Counted from the stretch's first letter, positions 1 through 12,590 are shown. The stretch: DNA of 64,000 nt from Tethya wilhelma (GCA_964030475.1 CAXIPT010000003.1:12644729-12708728), one strand, 5' to 3'. Notes: generated by a model not told the origin, from the letters alone. Program-made: numbers and translations.

Positions 1-2046
1 TGTATCATTTTGCACGTGGCACTCAGAACTTGAAGCACACGCAAAAAAATTAATGGCAGTAGCAAGTAGACCTAAGTCTTCTAGGCAGCACAGAAGTCCT
101 GTGTGGGAGTTTTTTGAGTTAGCTGGAGAAAAGAAAGTTCGTTGCAAACTTTGTCTGCCTCCTGGAACACTTTTAGCCTATCATGGAGGCACAACTTCAA
201 TGCAAAGTCATTTGTCAAGCCATCATCCGGACAAATATGGCGGCGAAAGTAGCAAAGTGACTTCCAAGCAGCGAAAAGTTGACTTATTTGTTACTTCAAA
301 AAGATGCTCGCCTGAGCGTGCTAAGGAAATTACCAGAAGAATTGCGGAGATGGTAGCACGGGATTTGAGACCAATAAGCATCGTGAGCGGTGAAGGATTT
401 CGGCATCTTTTGAGATACATAGAACCAGGGTACCGTGTGCCTAGTCATAGGCATATTGCTACGGTGTGTCGACGTCTTTATGGTACTATGAAGGGCAAAT
501 TGATTCAAGAATTAAGTAGTTGTGAGCATGTATCTCTCACTACTGACATCTGGACCAGTATAGCGCTACAGAGGGATACATTACTATAACTATCCACTTT
601 GTTGACAAGTCATGGGAGATGTGTTCTAGAGTATTAATCACCGAGGAGATACCAGAACGACACACAGGAGAGAATATTGCTAGTAGGCTGACCAGGAGCA
701 TTAAGGAATGGGAAATTCAACAAAAAGTAGTTGGAATAGTCCATGACAATGCAGCTAATGCTGTACTCGGTGCTGAACTCACTAACTTCGCACATTTTGG
801 TTGTGTTGGACATACCCTTCAACTTTGTGTAACCTCTGGTCTTGAGATTCCTACCATACACCGTCTAGCTGGAGCTGCAAGAAAGCTTGTCAGTCATTTT
901 AAGCATAGTGTGGTAGCCATGACTGCACTAAAGGAGAAGCAAACTCAGCTTGCAATTGCATCACATCACCTAATTCAAGATGTCCCGACACATTGGAACT
1001 CAACATTTTTCATGTTTGAACGTCTGTCTGAACAACGTGTAGCAATTTATGCTGTTTTACATGATACAAACCTGAATACAGATATCTTGATCTCAAAGAG
1101 GATCAGTGGGAGTTGCTCTCGCAGATGGTTACAGTACTAAAACCTCTACAGATGGCCACAACTGTGTTTAGTGGTGCTTCTTGTTCTACTGTGTACCCTG
1201 TTGTTAATGGGCTCCTTTTCAAACATCTTGTTGGTGCTGAAAACGATCTGGAAGCTGTTAGAAAATTTAAGCGAACAGTCGCTGCTGAGTTAGTGAGGTT
1301 TGCTCTTTCAAGCACTGATACTGCAAAGAGCTTACCTGCTATTTGTGCTGCTGTAGATCCACGCTACAGTAATTTACGTTTTTTTAACTTTGAGCAAAGA
1401 GAAGTCATCGAGAGAAATAGTTGATCGAATGAAGTCATTTGAGGCTTCAAAGGAAGCTGAAGGTCAAGAACCTACAACCAAGAAATCTATAACTGATCCT
1501 AGTGCCATGCAGTTTCTACTAGGATCACTTTCACAGAAAGAAGATAAGACTCCCATTTCTGGTGAGGTGGAACAATTCTGGAGAGAGCCCCCTCTACCAC
1601 CAGATTCCAAACCAATGGAGTGTTGGAGGAAGAACTGTGAAAGATTCCCGAATATATATCTGCGATAGCCAAAATGCTTCTATGTGTACCAGCAACTTCA
1701 GTGCCATCTGAAAGAATCTTCTCCATCACAGGCAACATAATGACAAAGAAAAGAGCAAGCCTCTCACCAGAAAATGTGTGTTCTAACATTTCTATATAAA
1801 AACTTGCCAAAGTTAGACTAGACTCCAGAAACTACTCTTCTGTCTTCTTAGTGTAAAATTTCAATAGTGCTCTGTATATGTATGTGTACTTTGTGTAAAT
1901 GTTTATAATAATTGTTTGTATAGTGAGGTTTTGAAGTTGTGACAAAACACTTCACTAAAGTACCAATTAGGAGCAATTAGTCGATTATTCCATTATTAGT
2001 GTAACAGCTAATCGAATGGTTAAAAATACTATTCGTTTCAGCACTA
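1..2046 (+). mobile_element. Decayed hAT transposon, BED-finger type
   Basis: The interval holds a broken hAT transposase followed by a non-coding 3' tail. The tail ends near 2046 in a stretch whose reverse complement reads TAGTGCTGAAACGAATAG, which looks like a hAT terminal inverted repeat. The left terminus lies outside the window. The sequence directly to the right (from about 2050) belongs to repeat family R1, also present near 46.7 and 47.3 kb, so the element appears to have inserted into an R1 copy. The exact right boundary is inferred. Confidence 0.7.
53..1810 (+). pseudogene. hAT transposase pseudogene with BED zinc finger (ZBED-like)
   Basis: The first segment (53-589) opens with a BED zinc finger: an aromatic VWEFF start, CKLC, then an HLSSHHP histidine pair. 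It is followed by the N-terminal part of an RNase-H-like hAT fold ending at LTTDIW. The reading continues in other frames at 619-1140 (VHDNAANAV and GCVGHTLQLCV, the second catalytic region), 1113-1424, 1390-1668, and finally about 1665-1795, where VPSERIFS and a hAT C-terminal dimerisation segment can be read. At least four frame changes separate these pieces, so no full-length protein can be made. The order of pieces matches ZBED/hAT transposases. The ATG at 53 is the first in frame, but an upstream exon cannot be excluded because the window starts here. Confidence 0.85.
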
Positions 2047-2049
2047 GCT

Positions 2050-2620
2050 ATGATAATCAAAGTCCTGATTCATCTGTTAAGAAGAGCAACCAGGTATCAC
2101 AAAATAGTTCCAGGTAACTGCATTTAATTCCAAATAACGCACACTTTTGTGTGTGGAAAGGGTCGTCAATTCGAATTTTCTAGAAGCTAATGAATTGTAC
2201 ATGAGTGTAGAGATTAATGGTGGCCATATGGATGAGGCGCTTTTTGCCTTGTATCTAGCTACTCAATGAGAGGCGCTAAAAAACGATGGCAAAAGTGACT
2301 GTACCGGAGGAAACTAAGTTCGTTCGTTCAAGAATCAGCTTCTAAAAGTGAATAGTCTCTGAGAAAAGTTAAGCCAAGATAGAAGAAGAAGAAGAAGAAG
2401 ATGGAGAAAATTGGAGGTTTGGCATGTTTGTGTTTGTTACTTTAGCAATGTTTTTAGGCCATGTTTTTGGACTCATTAGAAAGAGAAACAGCTAAATAGT
2501 AGCTTTAGAAGCCTTTTAGTGCTAAGCGCTCAGTTTTTGCAGAGTTATTTGCTTGAATATTTGTATTGCGCTAATGGGCCATCCGTGCCATTCCTGTGTA
2601 CCCAGTACTACCGTACTGGG
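2050..2620 (+). repeat. Repeat family R1, copy 1
   Basis: This segment is nearly the same as 47324-47919 and as 46700-46904, and its terminal part reappears inverted at 19745-19825. Shared landmarks are TATGATAATCAAAGTCCTG at the left, an AAG microsatellite in the middle (about 2385-2404), and a palindromic right end CCAGTACTACCGTACTGG. No coding potential was seen. It is probably a non-autonomous element. Confidence 0.8.
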
Positions 2621-2625
2621 AATTA

Positions 2626-4780
2626 AGGTTATACAACTTTCGAATAATGTGTACCTAACTAAGGTAAACTACATGGACCCGGTCCTTAATTTACCCAAGA
2701 GCCACGTGGCCAGTTTAATTATTTAATGAGAAGCGACTAGCTAGGAAAGAAGAACTAAGAGAAGGCTACTGGACTTGTGGAGGTAAGCGCTTGCTAGTAA
2801 AGTGGTAGATTCTAGGTAGAATAAGTTCTAGTAACTAAGATAAGCCTCAGAATAACCTGTATGCGATCGCGTACAGCTACACCCAGGAGCAGAAAGCTGC
2901 TCTATGTGGGCGTTTGAATTGGGCAAGCATATCAGAAGCTTTAGCTGATCTCTCTGTGCATGTGCTGTACCAAAATTCTGTGAACTAAAGCCTATAAAGC
3001 AGAAATTATACCGAACAATAATTCGTTTTTAACAGCAGCTGCCTATCTCATTAATATTTGCTACAGTCTGTTGCACAGCATAGCAACTGTTCTCTGTGTT
3101 AGCAACTAAATAGAAAAAAACTAGGCTGGTATTACCGTCTATATCTCTGCAACTGAAGCAGCTCCACCCCTCAAATTTTGCGTGGAGCATGCTAAATTGT
3201 AGCGCAACCCATGGGCTATCCGTGCAGTAAACAAATTTCGTGCAAAAACGTGAATTAAACTAAATCCGCATTTTTCTCGAAAAATATTAATTTCCCAAAT
3301 GTCAGGTATTCGCTTGATATGTCACATATTTAAAGCTCCCACAGAATAATGATAAAATCAGCTAAAATTATTATCAATTTGGATACAAAATAGCGCACTA
3401 AGCTATGCATTTCACGCATTATATCGCAATTCAAATCACATGGGATGGTTTGCATATTAAGGCCTGAATAAAATTGAAATTATAATATTTCAATCAGTGA
3501 ATAAGCATACAATTATCAAACTCGGAGAAGTGGTTGTATATAGCAAGGATTGTGCAGATAAAGTTTGATAGTCATGTGACACTCAAATAATTGGCAATTA
3601 CTCCTTTTCTTCAAGGAGTTGTGGTTCGTATGGAGATATTGACCTCATATTTGGGTTATGTGTTAATAAACTACCCAAGTGCATAATTAATTAATTACGA
3701 CAGGTTTTTGATTAAAGTACACCATCTATAAAATTGATTTTCACTATTAGACATTACCTATGCACTCTGGGGGTTAATTAATTTAATTAACGTGCTTTCA
3801 AATATCAACTTTATGCCCTCATTCACGACATTGTCTCCTGTACTTTACCCTTAATTTTGGAACGGTGTAATTGTCATGGTGCTTACTAGACAGCTGGTCC
3901 ACTATTTTCAGAACTCAGGTTGGTTAAGGATTGCCAAGCGCTTCTAGCTCATTATAGTGCGCGCGGCGCCTATTGCATGTATTTAGCTTGTAATGGTACA
4001 AGCAAGCTACAATGAATATCATTAATAATTAGTAGATAAAGATCGTCAGTACTAAACACAGTATTAGGTGGGTGTGGCGCTAGAACTTGGCCTCATGGCG
4101 AGTTGAGAAAGAGACCTCTTGTGAATAACAGATTTTCCAGTACAGAAAGACACTAGCGCAGAGAGTCAAACAAAGCTTAAAGTGATGCTAGAAGACTATA
4201 CTAAAAGGTTTTCGCTGGTTTTTCCGAAAATTCTAGACCAAAGCGCGATGGTGAACGGCAATGTTATGGTGAGTATGAGAAATTGACTCTAAAATTTACT
4301 ATTTTTTCCTACATTTTAGCGCTACTGTAGCTTTGACACAAAAACCAGCGAGGGATGTTTAGTTCAGACCATTAGCTAACTAACAAGTGCTATGCCAAAC
4401 TCTGAACCAGGCTTCTTCTGTACCGGATTTTTAATTTTGCGTCTATGAATATCAATCAGCTAACCGTAATTTTATTCATGATAATGGTTACCATGGCAAC
4501 TAATTGTGAATCCCTATAAAGTACATAGATCAAATAATCCTAAACTACTATTGAAATAAGCTCTAAGTCTGTATATCAGTCATCTAATTCACAGCTTTTT
4601 CAATTGCTTGATTTTCCAGCTAAGGCCTGATTGTCCTTAACTGACCTGAGAAGCTCTTGCTCACGTTCATCTGCTTTGATACTGGTGTTCCATCTTCAGC
4701 AGTATCAGTGCCCTTCCTCTTGTGACTCTGAGAGCTCTACTAGAATCGTCACACCACAAAGTAGTTTCACTGACATCATG
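2626..4780. other. Non-coding stretch, no gene recognised
   Basis: AT-rich sequence with only short open frames and no recognisable domain, RNA gene or long internal repeat. A small exon-like piece followed by GTGAGTATG near 4250-4275 could be a splice donor, but nothing downstream supports it. Confidence 0.5.
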
Positions 4781-5033
4781 TCTAGAACCCTGTTTACACA
4801 CAGCGCTCAAGCCAGCTTCAATCCGGATTGTATCCACTTAACGTGTTAATGTAAACGCTCTCAAGTGGCTTACAAGCCACTTGATCTAATCTACATCCGG
4901 CATGTGGTTTGAAGCCAGATCAGACCTGGTTTGGGCGGGATCGCGCATAGTGTAAACAGCTGGAAGTGGCTTAGAAGTGGATTAGTACAAAGTGTTTTTT
5001 GAGTGAAGTGTTAGCTGCAGTTAGAAAACCACT

Positions 5034-5825
5034 ATGACTGCTACATGGGATGATGATGAGGTGAAGGCATTAATAAGTATCTGGGGAGAAAGAAAAGTAC
5101 AAGAAGAATTGGATGGTGCTGTGAGAAATAAAACAATATATGAGAACATTTCAAAGAAACTGACTGAGGCGGGATATGAACATGATTGGTTCCAGTGTAA
5201 AACTAAAATTAAAAACCTAAAGAGTAACTACAGGGTTGCAGGCTAAAGACAACAATGGACAAACTGGACGGGGGAGGAAGACATGCAAGTTCTACAAAGA
5301 ACTTGATGAAATATTGGGCCACAGACCAGCATCTGTTCCATCAACAGTGGTCGATACAAGTGCAATTGAGGAAGAAGAGGATGATACCACATCGAATGGT
5401 AATTGAAGGCTTTAATATTATTACCCTATACCAACATAACAGTAATAATATTATGCTATCTATTGTATAATCCATCAACAGATGAGAGTCAAGTACAGGT
5501 CCTGTCTTCTCTTGATAGCAGCAGTGTTTCTGTAGCACCAGTAGCAACAGCAATAGAAGAGAACCCATCGACAAGTGCAAATGCAAGCGCACTTTCTGAC
5601 AAAAGTCATGAAAAAGATGGTATGTATCAATACACACGTATGCTTTATATATCTTCAGCTGCCTGTATGTGTGTGTGTGTGTTTGAGTTTGATGTGTATG
5701 GTGCATGTGTACAGTAATTCTCGCTAATATTACAGTATTAATAGGACTTTAATTTGACCATCAAACATGTCACATTGTGTGTGTGTGTGTGTGTGTGTGC
5801 ACATGTGTGTGCCACAGTGTTTGTC

Positions 5826-5871
<46 letters not shown>

Positions 5872-6308
5872 ATGTGTGTGTACATGTGTATCAAAATGTA
5901 AACCAACTATCATAATGTTGGCGGTCATCAGTTGTGATATAATGGCAAGATATAATGAGTGAATTAATATAATATGCTACGTGTAATATACTCAGAACGC
6001 CTGTGAAGAACAAAGCAAAAATGGCTAAGAAGACAAAAGGAGAAAAGGCGATGGATAAAGCTCTTAGTAGCTTCATGTCATTCCAGGCAGAACAAGACGA
6101 GAAGTGGCAAAAGCAGGATGAAGAAAGGTGGACGAAAGAATGTGAGATAGCCGAAAAGCGAAGAAGAGATGACCAAGAACATGAGTTCAGGCTGTTTCGA
6201 ATGGTTGCCCAGATGATGTCCTCAGGCTCTGCATTTCCATCCGGTTCACAGCAGCAACCACATTATTCGTATCATCACGAATCTGACATGTATGGCGATG
6301 ATTATTAA
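5034..6308 (+). pseudogene. Harbinger ORF1, trihelix/Myb-like DNA-binding protein (broken)
   Basis: Residues from the ATG at 5034 form a trihelix (Myb/SANT-like) domain: WDDDEVKALISIW at the start, WFQCKTKIKNLKSNYR at the end. After NYR the frame reaches a stop at 5244, but the expected continuation (KDNNG, then TGRGRKTCKFYKELDEILG) follows at once in another frame, so there is an indel lesion near 5233-5245. An exon ends near 5398 (AATG before GTAATT). A Ser-rich exon (about 5481-5620) ends before GTATGT. A last exon (about 5997-6308, after an ACTCAG acceptor) encodes a charged coiled coil ending in DDY. Harbinger ORF1 proteins partner with the transposase for DNA binding and nuclear entry; that role is from family knowledge. 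Confidence 0.75.
5775..5890. repeat. (GT)n microsatellite
   Basis: Two blocks of TG dinucleotides separated by short imperfect spacers, inside an intron of the Harbinger ORF1. The apparent Cys/Val-rich open frame over it is an artefact of the repeat. Confidence 0.95.
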
Positions 6309-6479
6309 CAAAACATAACAGACCACTATACTGAAGACATAATAACAAATATCTTAAGCTATATACAAGTCTACTAAAGAAGTTAACTAGAAGAGCCACT
6401 ATTATAGATAATAATTATAGACTACGTAAAAACACATATGCAGTGTAAGTCTCTAGCTACTCTTCATGAAAATATGACA

Positions 6480-7658
6480 TAAAAGCTTTCCTTATAGCAT
6501 CACCATTTTCAGACTGGTTAGTAGTAGCAAAATGGTGGTGGTTCTGCTGTTCAACTCCAGCTAACCACTCTTCATCAAAACTCTCACCATGTATTTCACA
6601 AATATTGTGTAATACACTGCATGCAGCCACAAGCTCGGGACATCTTCTACCTTTACATCAAGTCGCTTCTGTAAACATCTCCATCTACCTTTAAGTCGAC
6701 CATAAGCATGTTCAACAATTACCCGTGCACTACTCAGCTTGTAATTAAATGTTCGTTGTTCTGTTTCCTGTGTCTGGAAAAGCCTTCATAAGCCAAGGTA
6801 GAAGCGGATAAGCCAGGTCACCGAGAAGTACAACAGGTACATCTTGACCACATATGGACTTACTAATGTCAGGAAACAAGGAGCCAGATTGTCCTTTCTT
6901 GTAAATCATTGAATTTACCAATACTCTAGCATCATGAACACGTCCCGACCAACCTATGTAGACGTCTGTGAATTGGCCTAAGTGGTTCACAATACCCTGC
7001 ATTAGCACTGGCAGAACTCAGGGGATATAATAGGTATATGAGTACCATCGATTGCACCAGCACATTGAGGAAATCCCCATTTATGTTCGAATCCACATAT
7101 AACGTTTTCTAAAGACTCTCCAGTTGGCCATTTGATGTATTTTGGGAGCATGATCTGCACAATAGCAGCACATACTTTCTTTATTGTCACACACACAGTT
7201 GACTTAGAGACTCCAAATAGATGTCCTATGGTACGAAAGTCTCCACCAGTTGCCAAGAACCACAACACTATTGCAATTCTCTTTTCAATACTTATAGTCT
7301 TTCGCATAGGTGTTTGCTGCCTCTCGATCACTTGCTTCAGCTCATTACATAAATAAACAAAAGTTTCGTGGGACATTCTGAAATTTTCTATCCAATCATG
7401 CTGTGTAAATGTCTGCCTTACAATCCTTTCCCACCAGTAGCTGCTTCTTTCCTTTGTCCACACTGTTCTAATGCTTGAGTGGCTCTCAATCATAGCAAAC
7501 GATAGTAAGCAAACAAAAATCAGCCTTTGGCGAGACTGCCTTCTCTTGAAGAGGTACCTACGCCTTGCTACTCTTCGTTTGCGGTACACTTCTCTCTCGA
7601 AGCTTTGCCTTGCTCTCCTAGAACTAGACAGCATGACAGCAAGCAGTAGTGCTTCCAT
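6480..7658 (-). pseudogene. PIF/Harbinger DDE transposase (frameshifted)
   Basis: Read on the minus strand from an ATG at 7658, the first 218 residues include a helix-turn-helix-like region (RTIGHLFGVSKSTVCVTIKK) and the first catalytic Asp in GAIDGTHIPI. The frame breaks near 7003 and continues in 7008-6745 with VHDARVL and VVLLGDLAYPLLPWL, which holds the second catalytic Asp. It breaks again near 6760 and continues as ARVIVEHAYGRLKGRWRC, which carries the third acidic residue typical of Harbinger (DDE_Tnp_4). Two frame changes mean the protein cannot be made as assembled. All three catalytic residues remain visible, so decay is recent or partly due to sequence error. Confidence 0.85.
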
Positions 7659-8338
7659 GCTTCTTGGGCTGATTACTGTTGCTAAGCAGTTTTCGTGCGC
7701 AATCTGACCAATACAATTTATTATTTGTACAATAAAACATCATGTTGCTCACCTGAACTCTTGCTGAAAGTAGCGATCCTCCGTTTTCATCAAGCTTGCT
7801 TGGTTTCTTCATTCTTCAAACTTGAATTCCAAATAATGCTCAACTAGTTTGATCTAGCTTGAATCCACATTTTGTTTACACGATACTTTACCACAAGTGA
7901 GTTGTAATTGCGTGTGTAGACGCGCCATGATCTGGATTCAAACCGGTTCAAACGCAAGCTGGATTACACGTGTAAACGGGATTTAGGTCTTCTCTAGAAA
8001 CTATCCATTGTTGTGTGGATTTACCTTCAATGAATCCAATTTGAAAGTTTAGTGCTGACGAAAAAAATTCTTGGAAGTCATCCGGCAACTTACACATAAG
8101 TTCAAAAATGGATTCAAACCGAGAGGACACTTGGTGCCAAGTTAAAAGAATAAAATCACTTTTTTTTCTATTGATTTATAAATTTTACTTTATACTTGGA
8201 ATCTGTAGCTGTATTTTGAGGCTAAAAGAAAATGGTAGGCAGTAAATAGACAGCGTAGCGTAATGGCTCTCAGAATCATACTCAACTCACCATTTGCCAA
8301 GGATACGAGTTTTAGGACTGGACCATTATAGGTTTTAA

Positions 8339-8780
8339 GGTAAGGATCCATGATGGCATTGAAGCAATGCATTTCTGCGAGCGATAATAGCTAGCCAATT
8401 CCAAATATGGAATCTATTACACGTGGTTCAGTATTTACTTAATGTTTTGTTAGAACAATTTGTTATGGTCATGTCAAGTACCGGTAATGTACGGTCTGTA
8501 GAGTAGAATTGTAAGTTGACTTCATACTCTCTGTTTTATATTTTATGTTAACGTAAGGATCCATGATGGCATTAAAGCAACATCAAAATGCATTTTTGCG
8601 AGCGATAATAGCTAGCCAATTCCAAATATGGAATCTATTGCACGTGGTTCAGTGTTGTTTTGTTAGAACAATTAATTTTGTTACGGTCAGTTCAAGTACC
8701 GGTAGTGTATGGTCTGTAGAGTAGAGTTGCAAGTTTAACTAAACTGACTGTATACTGTCTGTTTTATGTTATAGTTCTAA
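8339..8780. repeat. Tandem duplication, ~213-bp unit, two copies
   Basis: Both units start with GTAAGGATCCATGATGGCAT and continue through GCGAGCGATAATAGCTAGCC, TTCCAAATATGGAATCTATT, GTACCGGTA and TCTGTAGAGTAGA. The second unit starts near 8553. Small insertions and substitutions separate the copies. There is no coding signal. Confidence 0.85.
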
Positions 8781-8784
8781 TTTT

Positions 8785-9900
8785 AATTTTGTGCATATTT
8801 ATGTGTTTGCTTCCTCCCTAATTTCTGTACTTCATTACTTTTTACTTATACTAAAGTGGTAATGAGCATATCATTTCTACTCCATGAGAATGAAATTCAA
8901 TAAAATCAACATTCATGCATGTACACAATGTCATGCAAAATCCTATAGAACTCCTATATGTTGCGAGCCTAAAACTGAGTCACCAGGTCCAACGAACATA
9001 TTCAGCTCATTAAGACAAACACACTGATACATAAACTCCAAACTACTCACCACATTACATTATTATATTTAATATACAGCAAAGCAATACTACAAATAAT
9101 CTATTTAATGTACACTCACAGTGGAGACACCACAACCATCCCTATATATGCAAAAAAAAGTATGCATAATAATTATTAAGATACATATTTTCAACCTTGC
9201 CCATGTACTAGCAGGATATCATTGGATACCTGGTAGGGTAATGTGTCAACATAGACTTCTTTTTTGAGTATCCATCGATTGGTTCCCATCTACGAACTTT
9301 TGCACAAGTGAATAATTTTAGGTGCATATATCACTGCACTGATGAAAGTACACACAGTGCTACAGGGTTATAAATCCATGCCCTCTACTGAAAGCTCTAA
9401 TAGCAACAGAAAAAGATTAAGTAGCCATAGCGGTTGGACCTGTTGGCTCCATTTTGTGATTCAACAGCTGCTAATATGACATTGTGGCTTCTGGAGTACA
9501 GTATCGGCCAAAAAAAAGGTTACATGAAGTTCACAAACTTCCTGGGGTGATTCAGAAGTATATTTTCCATCTGGTGAAGTTTATGCATACTACGTACATG
9601 TAGGCTTAGTTTCATGAAGTGATGGATCAAGGTTCACAAACTTCACCACATCACCAACCTGTGATGTTGTGGTTTAAAAGTTTGTGAACTTTATGAACCT
9701 CATGAGTGTTCCTAAAATTCAAAAACTTCATCAGATTCACCACAAATGCGATGGTTGACTTTGATAATGGTGACTGTCATGATATTCATGAACATGGTAG
9801 TACTGACACTCCAATGGTAATTTGTCAGTGTTTAAAAAGCCACTGCACAACCAGGTATAAGACAGCAGTAACATATACAGTGGGCCATTTTCCACAGTTT
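8785..9900. other. Non-coding stretch with a hairpin at 9629-9695
   Basis: No gene recognised. Near 9485-9730 the words GTTCACAAACTTC and its complement recur several times, and 9629-9695 can fold into an imperfect hairpin (GGTTCACAAACTTCACCACA against the complement near 9670-9692). This looks like the inner part of a decayed inverted-repeat element. Confidence 0.45.
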
Positions 9901-9948
9901 TTGTATCTGGGAAAAGTGTAAAGCTTGTCAATAAGTGAACTAGCTATG

Positions 9949-11993
9949 ACTGAACATATGGTAGCTGTAAAGTGGGATAAACCTGGCAGTGTATACCATG
10001 GTGTTTGCCACTATATTAGTAAGGAGTTTGTGTTAGGAGAGTTGCCTGTAGAGCCAGGCAAAATCCAAGTTTTGTGGCGTATGAAAAAAGGCAAGAAGGA
10101 ACTGTGGAATGCATATCTTGTTAAAGGTTAGTTGAATTATTATGACATCATAGCAAAACTGTTTTGTTTCCTGTATTATTCTATCAAGCTCTATTGCACA
10201 CATGAATCAGTGTTATGCTTTGATCTTTCCTCAGATGCTACCACAACTTCACCCACAGCTACTGGCCCTGACACATCTCATACAGTGGCCACTTGTGTTG
10301 CAGCCAACATTGAGAATCCCTTTCAAAACCGTAGGAAAACAGACCACTAGTGTCGCAGCCAAAAAAGAAAAACGTGCAAAAACGAGCAAAAAATAAACAA
10401 CAATCAAAACAACAAACACCAAAGAAGGCTAAGAAGGTCAAGAAACCAACTTCCATTGGTTTGTTTATCTTGTCTTTTGAACCAGGCTTCTATTCCAAAG
10501 GGGAAAAATAAGCTCATGAGACTAAACACTATTTAAAAATAGACAAGAATACAAACACACACTTACATAATATGACCTACAATTTTTGTGCTCATTTTCT
10601 TTTTCCAGGCAAATCTGAATTCTCAATTAGAGAAGTGGGTGATGCAGGCTTAATTTCTTTGGCCTCTCACCCATCTACCCCCAATAGATTTACAGCTGAT
10701 AATTTCCAACTATATCTGTCTCCTTCTACTGCGTGTACAACTCCCAACCATTCTGAGCGAATCGGAAAACTGGAAAAAAAGATTGACAAGATTTTCGATC
10801 TACTCACCTCTCAGAGACCATCATCTATTACTTCTGTACCCCTCCTGCAAAACGCCCAGGGACTGGCATCTAATGCTGTCACACCCCTCCTGCAAAATGC
10901 CCAGCAACCTTCATCTAATGCTGCTGTACCCCTCCAGCAAAAGGTCCAGGAACCGTCATCTATTGCTGCTGTACCCCTCCTGCATAATGCCCAGGGACCT
11001 TTATCTAATGTTGCTGTACCCCTCCTGCAAAACGTCCAGGGACCGTCATCTATTGCTGCCACACCCCTTCTGCAAAATGCCCAAGGACCTTTATCTAATG
11101 CTGCTGTACCCCTCCTGCAAAACGCCCAGGGACTGTCATCTATTGCTGCCACACCCCTCCTGCAAAACCCCCAGGGGCCGTCATCTATTGCTGCCACACC
11201 TCTCCTGCAAATTGCCCAAGGACCTTCATCTATTGCTGCCACACCCCTCCTCCAAAATGCTCAAGGACCTTCATCTAATGCTGCTGTACCCCTCCTGCAA
11301 AACGTCCAGGGACCGTCATCTATTGCTGCCACACCCCTCCTGCAAAATGCCCAAGGACCTTCATCTATTGCTGCTGTACCCCTCCTGTAATACGCACAGG
11401 GACTGTCTGCCACACCCCTCCTGCAAAATTACCAGGGACCTTCTAATGCTCTCCTTGAAAACTCCCAGGATCAACCATGTACTATTTTCCAAACTCCGCA
11501 AGGGCCATCTAATGCCACCCTTATCCAAAATTCTCAGGGACCATCATACACTGTGCCAATGCAGACCACAGTAACACCCTTTGAGTCGCTAATCTCTCCC
11601 CAGCAACAACTGTCTGATGCAAGTGATCCCCTCTGGGACGATCTATCAAGTTTACTGTCAGAAGTAACAGGAGATGTGTTCAATACTGAACAATCTGAGC
11701 AGCAGCAGCAGCAACAATAACATCAGCAGCAACAACAACAACAGCAACAACAACAAGAAGCTTCTCTGATGTCACCTGGAAGGGCAATGGCTAAACACCC
11801 AGGAAAAGACCTGAAAACTCTCAGAGCTCTTGCTATGACTTTCGCTAGGGCTAGTGTATATGGACGGGAAGTGCTGGTTAAATCTAGCAGAAGTGGACGA
11901 GGAGAAAACTTGAAGCAACTAGATCCAGAGAAGCTTGCATATTATATCAAAGCTGGTCGAGTACATAAAAAACCCTGGAGACTCTACTGTTGA
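9949..11993 (+). pseudogene. Probable BEN-like domain gene with 45-bp minisatellite and two in-frame stops
   Basis: Exon 1 (ATG at 9949 to about 10127, before AAAG|GTTAG) encodes MVAVKWDKPGSVYHGV and a small beta-rich domain with VLWRMKKGKKELWNA. A basic Lys-rich stretch lies near 10359-10456, but frame and exon limits there are unclear. A long exon starts after TTTTCCAG at 10609. It carries a short coiled coil (RIGKLEKKIDKIFDLL), about a dozen 15-residue repeats of the type PSSIAATPLLQNAQG, a polyQ run (11700-11758), and a BEN-like end (LRALAMTFARASVYGREVLV, LDPEKLAYYIKAGRV) stopping at 11991. The frame is open throughout except for TAA at 11388 and 11718, each where neighbouring repeats have CAA. 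BEN domains bind DNA or chromatin; assignment here is by pattern only. It could be a fresh pseudogene, an allele, or base-call error. Confidence 0.5.
10840..11450 (+). repeat. Minisatellite, ~45-bp unit, about 12-13 copies
   Basis: Consecutive 45-bp units share CACCCCTCCTGCAAAA, GCCCAGGGACC and TCATCTA(TT/AT)GCTGC. Because the unit is a multiple of three, the repeat stays open in several frames on both strands, which produces spurious ORFs. In the sense frame it encodes 15-residue repeats within the BEN-like gene. Confidence 0.95.
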
Positions 11994-12351
11994 GCCTACC
12001 TGGTCAAATGTTTGATCTCTAATGGAAAGCTATGCCAAGATCTGCGTAAGAAAGCAACCAGCTCACTGTAATTTTGGTATCTGTATCTTTATACCGTTTG
12101 ATCAGTGGCGGTTTGAAAGGGGGGCTTGGAGGGGCTACAGCCCCCCCAAAATTTTAGAGAAATAGTAACCATTCAGTTTAGCCTCAAATTTCTCCTTCAG
12201 AGCTTCATCGTCTGCACGCGCTAGAACTATACTTGAAAAATTTTAAAATTTCTATTTTTTCATGTAATTGGGAACATTAAACTTTGCACTTTAACACGTG
12301 GAGACAAAAACCACAAGAAATTTACAAGTCTCTCTTCAATGTCTCTTCATT

Positions 12352-12497
12352 ATGAAGAGACAAAAGACTTTAGATGATTTTTGTCATGGAATGTCTGAGG
12401 CCAGTGATTCACAAAAAAGAAGTGCCAGAGAAGAATCTACCTCATCCTCCAGTGGCATTGATGATCACAGTAAATCAACCACACCGCCTAGTACGGT
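12352..12497 (+). CDS. First exon of the hAT transposase
   Basis: An ATG at 12352 starts MKRQKTLDDFC followed by a Ser/Thr-rich linker, ending before GTAAGC near 12495. This N-terminus is the usual one for DUF4371-type hAT proteins. The next exon starts after TGTAG at 12591 and continues Ser-rich text (ERESSSSRESSEDSS). That second exon stays open until about 12747, where it needs a one-base shift to enter the main frame. Confidence 0.6.
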
Positions 12498-12590
12498 AAG
12501 CGCCCGGACTGACTATTAAACCATGTACAGACTAGATTCTATCAAGATAAAAGCGTAGAGTGTAGCTTTACTGTTTCATTACAACTGTAG

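Larger units (their letters stand above)
4786..7990. mobile_element. PIF/Harbinger DNA transposon
   Basis: The interval carries the two-gene set of a Harbinger element: a trihelix/Myb-like DNA-binding ORF on the plus strand and a DDE transposase on the minus strand, in convergent orientation. The outer ends share an inverted CC(T/C)GTTTACAC motif (left about 4788-4799, right about 7968-7980), and subterminal sequence repeats the theme of supplementary GTGTAAAC or TGTAAAC words. The roughly 3.2 kb size is normal for the superfamily. The short target duplication was not resolved. Both genes carry lesions, so the element looks inactive. Confidence 0.8.

Noticed and set aside
5777..5962. Cys/Val-rich ORF
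   Set aside because: Translation of a GT microsatellite.
10840..11400. CRISPR-like array
   Set aside because: Repeats are contiguous without unique spacers, lie in a coding frame, and the organism is eukaryotic.
10783..11574. Second plus-strand frame and the minus-strand frame (10811-11242) over the minisatellite
   Set aside because: The 45-bp unit is a multiple of three, so several frames stay open by repetition alone. Only the frame joined to the upstream acceptor and the BEN-like end is kept.
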